From: Thermoleophilaceae bacterium
GTDB lineage: Bacteria; Actinomycetota; Thermoleophilia; Solirubrobacterales; Thermoleophilaceae
DNA length: 7,604 bases
NCBI GenBank assembly: GCA_013696905.1
Contig: JACCXP010000111.1
Span: 1 to 7,604, forward strand
Direction of reading: 5' to 3'
Shown piece by piece: positions 1 through 5,118 of the stretch (positions are counted from its first letter, which is position 1; each line of letters opens with the position of its first letter). Under the pieces are notes generated by a model. It was not told where the DNA came from. It made no database searches and saw nothing but the letters and a program-made list of their open reading frames with translations. A program made the position numbers and the translations under genes.

Positions 1-105
1 GTTCAGGCAGTAGCGCTGGTCCTCTGCGAGCGGCATGCCGCAGCCCGCGCACGGCTCGCCGGGCTCACCGAGGGCGGGCGTCGGGACAATCTCCTGAGTG
101 GCCAT
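1..105 (-). CDS. Zinc-ribbon protein, N-terminal fragment (continues past the window edge)
   Basis: Only the first 35 residues are present; the frame is still open at the window edge. After a short Pro/Gly/Glu-rich stretch there is a CxxC pair (C19, C22) followed by C33 in the context DQRYCLN, which is how a four-cysteine zinc ribbon begins; the fourth cysteine would lie just outside. The ATG start is supported by a GAGGA Shine-Dalgarno 5 nt upstream that overlaps the stop codon of the preceding lipoprotein gene. The gap between the two genes is only 8 nt, so it is probably the last visible member of the pst operon. Function is unknown. Short zinc ribbons of this kind often cap the N terminus of actinobacterial membrane proteins, but nothing here shows what follows. 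Confidence 0.7.
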   Translation of the reverse strand, partial: MATQEIVPTPALGEPGEPCAGCGMPLAEDQRYCLN

Positions 106-110
106 TCAGT

Positions 111-115
111 TCCTC
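111..115 (-). promoter_or_regulatory. Ribosome binding site of the zinc-ribbon gene
   Basis: GAGGA lies 5 nt before the ATG at 105 and is built over the TGA stop (114-116) of the lipoprotein gene, suggesting coupled translation. Confidence 0.55.
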
Positions 116-833
116 ACTTGAGCGTCGTGGGCGGCGCCGACAGGGTGACCTTCGCGCCACGGGGATTGCCGATGAAGAAGACCTCGAAGCGAGTGCGCCG
201 CCCGGGGCGCAGCCGCTTGATCTGCGCCCGGCCGGCCGCGACGATGCGCCCGCCCTTGCGGCCCACCGCGTGGATCACGATCTCACGCTGGGCGATCTTC
301 GAGCGGTTGGTGGCGTACGCCTCGGCCGACGCGCCGCTGACCGGGTCATCCTCGATCCGTGGCGCGGAGAGCTGGATGCGTGGCGTCGACGGAGTCGACC
401 GTGACGCCGGATCGCCTACCTTCGCGGCGACGGACCTCGCTCGGTCGGTCGGGACGATCTGGTCGTGCACCCACTCGAGCTCTCCGCCCGGGGCAACCAG
501 AGCCGCCTGGGCGAGGCCGGGGGCGAGCCCCGGCTGGTCGTTGCGAAAGACGCTCTTCCCACCTCCGCCCTTGACATCGATCGACACCGGCAAGCCCACG
601 AGCGGACGGCTCGAGACGTTGCGCATCGCGACGACGGCGGCGGCGCCGTTCTCGTCCTCGATCACGGCTGTGTCGAGGACCTTCACGTCGGGGTTCTGGC
701 GCTTGACGACGATCCCGCGGCGATTGGCGATCTCCTCGGCACCCTTGGCGAGCCGCGCGCTCTTCGTCTTCGAGGACTCGCAGCCGGTGAGCAGCAGCAG
801 CGCCCCGAGCGCCACGGGCACGAGCGGGCTCAA
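114..833 (-). CDS. Predicted lipoprotein with two FxLYD-like beta domains, downstream of pstB
   Basis: A 239-residue protein I cannot name. The N terminus is a hydrophobic run ending in a lipobox, LLTG-C18, so the mature protein should be lipidated on C18 and anchored outside the membrane. A charged linker follows (about 19-48). Two beta-rich segments come next: about 50-140 (conserved-looking RNVSSRPLVGLPVSI, then a PGGE turn) and about 150-235 (Gly/Arg turn, then RIVAAGRAQIKRLRPGRRTRFEVFF). This layout resembles tandem FxLYD-type beta sandwiches; that is an inference from pattern. The only available start is TTG, because an in-frame stop lies at 855-857. That leaves an unusual signal peptide with no Lys or Arg in the n-region. 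The TTGA start/stop overlaps pstB by 4 bp, so it is almost certainly translated with the transporter. It may assist phosphate binding or uptake at the surface, but no motif proves this. Confidence 0.75.
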   Translation of the reverse strand: MSPLVPVALGALLLLTGCESSKTKSARLAKGAEEIANRRGIVVKRQNPDVKVLDTAVIEDENGAAAVVAMRNVSSRPLVGLPVSIDVKGGGGKSVFRNDQPGLAPGLAQAALVAPGGELEWVHDQIVPTDRARSVAAKVGDPASRSTPSTPRIQLSAPRIEDDPVSGASAEAYATNRSKIAQREIVIHAVGRKGGRIVAAGRAQIKRLRPGRRTRFEVFFIGNPRGAKVTLSAPPTTLK

Positions 834-1762
834 CCGAAGGCCCCGCTGACGTAGTCACGCGAGCGCTGTGTCCGCGGCGCGCCGAACATCTGGTCGGTCG
901 GCGCATACTCCTCCAGCTCGCCGAGGTACATGAAGGCAACGTGGTCGGCGATCCGGAACGCCTGCTGCAGGTTGTGGGTGACGATCACGATCGCCACCTC
1001 GTCGCGGAGCTTGACCAACAGGTCCTCGATCCTGGCCGTGGAGCGAGGGTCGAGCGCCGAGGCGGGCTCGTCGAGCAGCAACACCTCGGGCCGCACCGCA
1101 AGGGCGCGGGCTATGCACAGCCGCTGCTGCTGCCCCCCGGACAGGCGCAACGCCGGATGGTCGAGGTTCTCCGAGACCTCGCCGTAGAGCCCGGCGCGCT
1201 CGAGCGCGTCGATCACCTGAGGCTCGAGCTCCTCACGCCGCGGCCTGCTCGAGCCCTGTTCGCGCAGCCCGTAGGCGATGTTGTCGAAGATGCTCATCGG
1301 GAACGGGTTCGGCTGCTGAAAGACCATCGTCACGCGCCGGCGCAGGTGCGTGACCTCCATCCGGTCGACGTCCTGGTCGTCGAGCATGATCCGGCCCTCG
1401 CGCGAGGCCGTCGGGGTCAGCTCGATCAGCCTGTTCAGCGAGCGCAGCAGCGTCGTCTTGCCGCAGCCGGACGGACCGATGAGGGCGAGGACCTCGCCCT
1501 GACGCACGGGCAGGGAGACCCGGTTGACCGCCAGCTTCCGCCCGTAGGAGATCGAGAGATCCTCGAGACGCATGCGCTCGACGCCCGCGCGACCGGCGCG
1601 CTGCGCGTGCCGGCCGCCCCCGACGATGCCGGAGGGCTGCCCGTGTCCATGTCCGTTCGTCGCGGCGGCAGGGGCGGCGACCGTGGTCGGGCTGCGGTCC
1701 ACCGCGATACGGCGGATCGGCGGAGGCAGGGGCGCCGCGTGCGGCGGAGTCAGCGGGTCCAC
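830..1762 (-). CDS. pstB: Phosphate ABC transporter ATP-binding protein PstB
   Basis: The cytoplasmic ATPase that powers high-affinity phosphate import through PstC/PstA. Visible motifs: Walker A GPSGCGKTT (96-104), Q-loop in MVFQQPNPFPMSI (Q149), which is characteristic of PstB, ABC signature LSGGQ (207-211), Walker B ending in D231-E232, and switch histidine H263 in THN. The C terminus SRDYVSGAFG is the usual PstB ending. The GTG start gives 310 residues and a 63-residue extension before the ABC domain, rich in Pro/Ala with an NGHGHGQ stretch. A GAGGAGGAGG ribosome site supports it at a slightly long 11-nt spacing, and the start overlaps the end of pstA by 13 bp. The alternative ATG at 1573 would give 247 residues, close to the usual PstB size, but has no ribosome site. 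The family assignment is certain; the start is likely. Confidence 0.95.
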   Translation of the reverse strand: MDPLTPPHAAPLPPPIRRIAVDRSPTTVAAPAAATNGHGHGQPSGIVGGGRHAQRAGRAGVERMRLEDLSISYGRKLAVNRVSLPVRQGEVLALIGPSGCGKTTLLRSLNRLIELTPTASREGRIMLDDQDVDRMEVTHLRRRVTMVFQQPNPFPMSIFDNIAYGLREQGSSRPRREELEPQVIDALERAGLYGEVSENLDHPALRLSGGQQQRLCIARALAVRPEVLLLDEPASALDPRSTARIEDLLVKLRDEVAIVIVTHNLQQAFRIADHVAFMYLGELEEYAPTDQMFGAPRTQRSRDYVSGAFG

Positions 1763-2721
1763 GAGGTGACTTGCCTCCTCCTCGAGATCAGGTCGACGCC
1801 GAAGTTGAGCAGCACGACGACCAGCAGCAGCACGAACGCCGCGGCGTAGGCCTTCTCGGGAGCGTTGCCCTCGCCGGCCGGGGAGTTGCCGTAGACGTAC
1901 GTCGTGAGCGTGCCTCCCGTGCCGCGCAGCGTGCCGAGCGGGCCGTCCACGGCCTGGAGCTGCAGGGTGGCACCAAGCAGCGCTATCGGGATCGCGGTGT
2001 CCCCCGCGATGCGGCCCATGCCGAGCGCCGTGCCGGTGCCGATCCCGGGCCGCACCGCCGGCAGCAGCACGCGCCGGATCGTGGCCGCCTTGGTCTTGCC
2101 GAGCGCGTACGAGGCCTCGCGCACGTGGCTCGGGATCGCGTTCAGGGCCTCGCGTGTCGCGCCGACGACGAACGGCAGCGCGATCAAGGAGATCATCGCG
2201 CCGGCCGCGAGGAAGGAGCGCCCGAAGACGGCGTTCCCCTCCGCCGTGAACGAGAGGAACGCGAACAGCGGCTGCGAGAAGATGAGCAGCCCGAAGATCG
2301 CGAGCACGATGCTCGGTGTCCCGGCCACTACCTCGATGCCCGACTCGACCAGCCGGGCGAGCCAGGACGGGCGCCCGTACTCGCTGAGCCAGACGGCGGC
2401 GGCGACGCCGAGCGGTGCCGCGATGATCGTGCCGAGCACGGTCAGCATCAGCGTGCCGATGATCGGATCGAGGAAGCCTCCCGACCGGCTCTGGTCGTTC
2501 GCCACCTCGGGACGCGTGACCAGCAGCTCGAAGCTCAGATACTGAAGACCCCTGAAGAGCATGTAGAGGACGATCGCCCCGGCGACCACGCACAGCAGCA
2601 TCCCGGCCGCCCAGGCAAGCCCGAGCCCGACGCGATCCGCCCGCGGCCAGGTGGCGCTCGACTCCATCGGGCGGGTAGGACCCGCGTCCCCAAGCGCGCG
2701 GTTCGGAGCCTCGACGCTCAT
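1750..2721 (-). CDS. pstA: Phosphate ABC transporter permease PstA
   Basis: One of the two membrane subunits forming the phosphate channel. The 323-residue protein has about six hydrophobic segments, around residues 31-56, 86-112, 124-148, 169-188, 229-250 and 290-312. The binding-protein-dependent permease loop that docks onto the ATPase is at about 202-226 (EASYALGKTK, then LLPAVRPG). The segment RIAGDTAIP (238-246) matches the family's GETAP-type motif but with Asp241 in place of the usual Glu. The charged tail RRRQ marks the cytoplasmic C terminus. The ATG follows the pstC stop directly with no gap (TAG then ATG) and has no clear ribosome site, so translation is probably coupled to pstC. 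The end overlaps pstB by 13 bp. Order and motifs make the PstA assignment firm. Confidence 0.95.
   Translation of the reverse strand: MSVEAPNRALGDAGPTRPMESSATWPRADRVGLGLAWAAGMLLCVVAGAIVLYMLFRGLQYLSFELLVTRPEVANDQSRSGGFLDPIIGTLMLTVLGTIIAAPLGVAAAVWLSEYGRPSWLARLVESGIEVVAGTPSIVLAIFGLLIFSQPLFAFLSFTAEGNAVFGRSFLAAGAMISLIALPFVVGATREALNAIPSHVREASYALGKTKAATIRRVLLPAVRPGIGTGTALGMGRIAGDTAIPIALLGATLQLQAVDGPLGTLRGTGGTLTTYVYGNSPAGEGNAPEKAYAAAFVLLLVVVLLNFGVDLISRRRQVTSWTR
1774..1783 (-). promoter_or_regulatory. Ribosome binding site supporting the GTG start of pstB
   Basis: GAGGAGGAGG on the minus strand, inside the end of pstA, 11 nt before the GTG at 1762. It is the only strong Shine-Dalgarno near any candidate pstB start and favours the N-terminally extended protein. 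Confidence 0.55.
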
Positions 2722-3711
2722 CTAGACGATGCCGTAGCGCTTGAGCGGCTGCTTCGCCGCCCAGCCGGCCAGCGACAGGAACAGGCTCGAGATCAGCAGC
2801 ACGGCCGCGATCGCGGCGAGCGTCTGGCCGAGTGGCGGCACCGTGCGCCCCTCGAGGTAGAAGACGATCGAGGCGGCCAGCGGACGCGTCGGCTCGACGA
2901 GGAACGTGAAGCCATCGAGCGGGTTGGGCGCGAACCAAGAGCCCGAGACCATCGCGAGCATGATCGCCTCGCCGATCGCGCGCGCGGTCGCGAGCACCAC
3001 GCCGGCCACGATCGCTGGACGCGCCGCACGCACCCCGATCTTCCAGATCGTGCGCCAGCGGTTGACCCCGAGCGCCGCCGAGCCCTCCATCCACGACCTC
3101 GGCACCGCACGCAGGGCGTCGACCATGATCGCGACCATGATCGGCGTGATCATGAAGGTGAGGATCAGCACGGCCACGAGCAGCGAGTCGCCGGTGAGCT
3201 GAACGACGTACTGCACCTCGGCCTTGCGCCGCTCGCTGACGAGCAGGTTGCCGACGAACGGCACGAGCACGAGCACTCCCACGAGGCCGTAGACGACCGA
3301 GGGCACCGCGGCGAGCAGGCGCACGACCGGCTCGATCACCCGCTTGATCCGGGGTGGCGCGAACTCGACGATGAAGATGGCCGACAGCAGCGAAATCGTT
3401 AGCGCCGCCGCGACCGCGCCGGCGGTCGTCAGGAGCGTGCCCCAGATCATCGGCCAGGCGCGCAGCTCGTACTGGTAGGCGGCGGGGTTAGCCGGCGAGT
3501 TGAAGATGTCGTCTAGCTGTCCCTGGTTCGGGGCGCCGGCGCCGAACCACGCAAGGCCGTTGCTCCGAAAGGACGGCCACGCCGTGTAGAGCACCATCGC
3601 GACCATCGTCCCGATCAGGAGCAGCACCAGACAGGCCAGCGCGCCAAGCATCAGCTCGACGCGCTGGTCCGACCAGGTCCGCCTCCGGCGTGTGGCGCGT
3701 GGCGCTCCCAA
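2722..3711 (-). CDS. pstC: Phosphate ABC transporter permease PstC
   Basis: The partner membrane subunit of PstA. Visible features: a basic N terminus (RRRR at 8-11), a first membrane helix around 22-46, a long outward loop, then further hydrophobic segments. The EAA-type ATPase-docking loop begins at SWMEGSAALGVNRWRTIW and runs into the ARAIGEA motif typical of PstC. The C terminus is KRYGIV. The start is uncertain. I chose TTG at 3711 (329 residues) because PstC proteins normally carry a basic stretch before the first helix. It lies 17 nt after the pstS stop, with AAGGGAG very close by. ATG at 3651 would give 309 residues and begin right at the helix, without a ribosome site. The frame stays open back into pstS, but that extension is out-of-frame shadow. 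The TAG stop abuts the pstA ATG. Confidence 0.93.
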   Translation of the reverse strand: MGAPRATRRRRTWSDQRVELMLGALACLVLLLIGTMVAMVLYTAWPSFRSNGLAWFGAGAPNQGQLDDIFNSPANPAAYQYELRAWPMIWGTLLTTAGAVAAALTISLLSAIFIVEFAPPRIKRVIEPVVRLLAAVPSVVYGLVGVLVLVPFVGNLLVSERRKAEVQYVVQLTGDSLLVAVLILTFMITPIMVAIMVDALRAVPRSWMEGSAALGVNRWRTIWKIGVRAARPAIVAGVVLATARAIGEAIMLAMVSGSWFAPNPLDGFTFLVEPTRPLAASIVFYLEGRTVPPLGQTLAAIAAVLLISSLFLSLAGWAAKQPLKRYGIV

Positions 3712-3728
3712 CTTCTCCCTTAAGCCAC

Positions 3729-4532
3729 CTAGCGCAGCGGCACGTAGCCGTCGGCGATGATGCGCTGGGCGTCGCGGTCGCGACGGATCCAGCGGTAGAA
3801 GGCAAGCGCCGCCCCGCGCGGGCGGCCCCGGGAGACCACGAAGAAGTTGCGCGTGCCGGGGTACTGACCCGAGCGGGCGTTGCGCAACGTGCACGCGACT
3901 CCTTGGTAGCTCGCCACGTTGACGCCGCGGGTGAAGGCGAGCGACACGTAGCCGACCGCGCGCGGGTTCGAGCGAACGGCCTGCTGGACGAGTCCGTTCG
4001 AGGCCACCGTCTGGGCGGTGCTCGTGGGTCGCGTGCTGCCCAGGAACAGGCTCTGGAAGGCATCCTGGGTACCGGAGGGCGCGGAGCGGACGACCACATC
4101 GACGCCGCCCGAGCCGCCGACGGCACCGAAGTCGCGGATAGTCCCCCCGAACAGGCCCTGCACCTGCTGCTGTGAGATGTTCGAGACGCGGTTGGCCGAA
4201 TTCGTGATCACGCAGACAGCGTCGCGCGCGATTCGACTGAAGACGATTCCTCCCGGGTCCCCGGCGCGCGGGTCCCGAGACGACATGCCGAGTGTCACGC
4301 GGCCGGCGGCGGCGTCGGCGACGCCGACATCCGACCCGCCTTGTGCGATCCGGAAGCGGGTGCCGCGGCCCTCCGAGCGCACGTAGGCGCGGGCGAGCGG
4401 CTGCATCAGCGGGAAGACCGAGGTCGAGCCGCTGATGGTGACAGTGCCTCGCGACTGAGCGTCCGCGGCCGCCGGCAGGACCGCAAGGGTCCCTACGGCG
4501 CCTAGCACCCCAAGTAGACGTTTGCTTCTCAT
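3729..4532 (-). CDS. pstS: Phosphate ABC transporter substrate-binding protein PstS
   Basis: The extracytoplasmic phosphate-binding protein that delivers phosphate to PstC/PstA. The 267-residue product begins with a secretion signal (MRSKR, hydrophobic core, AAADA before QS, so cleavage near residue 26). The mature part opens with TVTISGSTSVFPLMQPLA, the classic PstS phosphate-loop strand. Further family motifs are AQGGSDVGVADAAAG followed by TLGMSSRDP, SGTQDAFQSLFLG, and NPRAVGYVSL with a downstream SGQYPGTRNFFVVSRG. There is no lipobox cysteine, so it is predicted to be released rather than lipid-anchored, which is unusual for a Gram-positive PstS. The ATG at 4532 is fixed by AAAGGAGT 9 nt upstream and by the signal peptide directly after it. 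It is the first gene of the pst operon and follows a PHO-box-like array. Confidence 0.95.
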   Translation of the reverse strand: MRSKRLLGVLGAVGTLAVLPAAADAQSRGTVTISGSTSVFPLMQPLARAYVRSEGRGTRFRIAQGGSDVGVADAAAGRVTLGMSSRDPRAGDPGGIVFSRIARDAVCVITNSANRVSNISQQQVQGLFGGTIRDFGAVGGSGGVDVVVRSAPSGTQDAFQSLFLGSTRPTSTAQTVASNGLVQQAVRSNPRAVGYVSLAFTRGVNVASYQGVACTLRNARSGQYPGTRNFFVVSRGRPRGAALAFYRWIRRDRDAQRIIADGYVPLR

Positions 4533-4541
4533 GACAGACGG

Positions 4542-4549
4542 ACTCCTTT
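4542..4549 (-). promoter_or_regulatory. Ribosome binding site of pstS
   Basis: AAAGGAGT, 9 nt before the ATG. It fixes the pstS start and excludes the open-frame extension toward 4868. Confidence 0.8.
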
Positions 4550-4628
4550 CGAGCTGTCCAATACTGGGCTGGAAACGGCCGCGAGTATCCGCGGGTCTCG
4601 AGTCCGGCGAGTGAAGAAAGCGTTCTTG

Positions 4629-4661
4629 TCTGGAGAAGAAGTGGATACGGACTGGAGAACG
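4629..4661 (-). promoter_or_regulatory. PHO-box-like array, three 11-bp direct repeats upstream of pstS
   Basis: On the minus strand three contiguous 11-mers read CGTTCTCCAGT, CCGTATCCACT and TCTTCTCCAGA. All have T at position 4 and CC at positions 7-8. The array begins 97 bp upstream of the pstS ATG, in the 140-bp gap after the wHTH gene. A one-helical-turn period with a GTTCaCC-like core is what PhoB/PhoP-type winged-helix dimers bind. The middle unit differs by one base from a unit upstream of the wHTH gene. Repeats are seen directly; the PHO-box role is inferred. I could not find a convincing -10 box at the expected spacing. Confidence 0.6.
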
Positions 4662-4672
4662 TGCGCGCACGG

Positions 4673-5026
4673 TCAGTCGCCGATGCGCTCGGGCGAGAAC
4701 CGGTAGCCGATCCCGAAGTGGGTGTGGATGTACGCCCACCCGGGCGAGGCGATGCTGAGCTTGCCGCGCACGCGGCGCACGAACACGTCCACGGAGCGGT
4801 CGCGGCGGCTCATTCGCCCGCCCCAGACGAGCTCGTAGATGTCGGGGCGCAGCACCACGCGATCGCACCGCTCGGCGAGCACCAGGAAGACCTGGAACTC
4901 ACGCGTCGTCAGCCCGACTCGCCGGCTCCCTGCCAGCACCTGAAGCTCGTCCGGGCGAACCTCTAGCTCGCCGAGCCGCATGATCGCGCCGGTGCGTCGC
5001 GACGTGAATGACTGCAAGCTCGTCAA
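4673..5026 (-). CDS. Stand-alone OmpR/PhoB-type winged-helix DNA-binding protein (no receiver domain)
   Basis: A 117-residue protein consisting almost only of a Trans_reg_C winged-helix domain. After a 15-residue leader, the N-terminal beta strands run from L18 (LGELEVRPDELQVLAGSRRV). Next come LTTREFQVFLVLAER (39-53), the helix PDIYELVWGG (61-70), the recognition helix RRDRSVDVFVRRVRGKL (74-90) and the wing hairpin YIHTHFGIGYRF (99-110). In full-length PhoB/PhoP relatives a phosphorylated receiver domain precedes this; here only 81 noncoding bases separate it from the upstream gene, so no receiver is encoded. TTG at 5026 is chosen because AAGGAGG lies 9 nt upstream; ATG at 4981 has no ribosome site. 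It sits between two arrays of 11-bp repeats and directly before pstS, so it is a likely regulator of phosphate uptake and of itself (inference). Confidence 0.88.
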   Translation of the reverse strand: MTSLQSFTSRRTGAIMRLGELEVRPDELQVLAGSRRVGLTTREFQVFLVLAERCDRVVLRPDIYELVWGGRMSRRDRSVDVFVRRVRGKLSIASPGWAYIHTHFGIGYRFSPERIGD

Positions 5027-5035
5027 GGGCGCGAG

Positions 5036-5042
5036 CCTCCTT
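5036..5042 (-). promoter_or_regulatory. Ribosome binding site deciding the TTG start of the wHTH gene
   Basis: AAGGAGG, 9 nt before TTG at 5026; the internal ATG at 4981 has nothing comparable. Confidence 0.7.
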
Positions 5043-5056
5043 GCTTCCGGCCGCCG

Positions 5057-5100
5057 GCCCGTGAACGAGCGGTTACCAAGTGGATACAGACTTGTGAAGC
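5057..5100 (-). promoter_or_regulatory. PHO-box-like array, four 11-bp direct repeats upstream of the wHTH gene
   Basis: On the minus strand the units are GCTTCACAAGT, CTGTATCCACT, TGGTAACCGCT and CGTTCACGGGC. Every unit has T at position 4 and C at position 7. The last contains GTTCAC, the core of the 11-nt units described for Streptomyces PhoP boxes. The array ends 30 bp before the TTG start and fills over half of the 81-bp gap after the metallophosphoesterase gene. A weak promoter could overlap it (TTCACA, 17 nt, TAACCG), in which case binding might repress rather than activate; this is speculative. Confidence 0.6.
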
Positions 5101-5118
5101 GGAGGACTCAGCCTCCGC
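5099..5118 (-). terminator. Small hairpin over the metallophosphoesterase stop codon, possible weak terminator
   Basis: A 7-bp perfect stem (GCGGAGG pairing with CCTCCGC) with a 6-nt loop that contains the TGA stop. The minus strand continues TTCACAAGT, so there is no real T-run. It may attenuate read-through from the metallophosphoesterase gene into the regulator, or may be chance in GC-rich DNA. Confidence 0.25.

Noticed and set aside
118..849. 243-codon plus-strand frame opposite the lipoprotein gene
   Set aside because: Antisense shadow without recognisable domains; the minus-strand frame has a lipobox and operon-style overlaps at both ends.
1771..3402. 543-codon open frame on the plus strand opposite pstA and pstC
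   Set aside because: Its product is an Arg/Asp/Glu/His-rich string with no fold or motif, typical of the antisense shadow of GC-rich genes. The opposite strand encodes clear PstA and PstC.
4563..4600. Possible -10 boxes (GATACT, CAGTAT on the minus strand) for pstS
   Set aside because: No -35 at proper spacing, and neither lies about 10 bp after the repeat array as expected for a PHO-activated promoter; not strong enough to annotate.
4533..4868. Extension of the pstS frame upstream of its ATG
   Set aside because: It would run through the repeat array and into the wHTH gene, and would place residues before a clear signal peptide and ribosome site.
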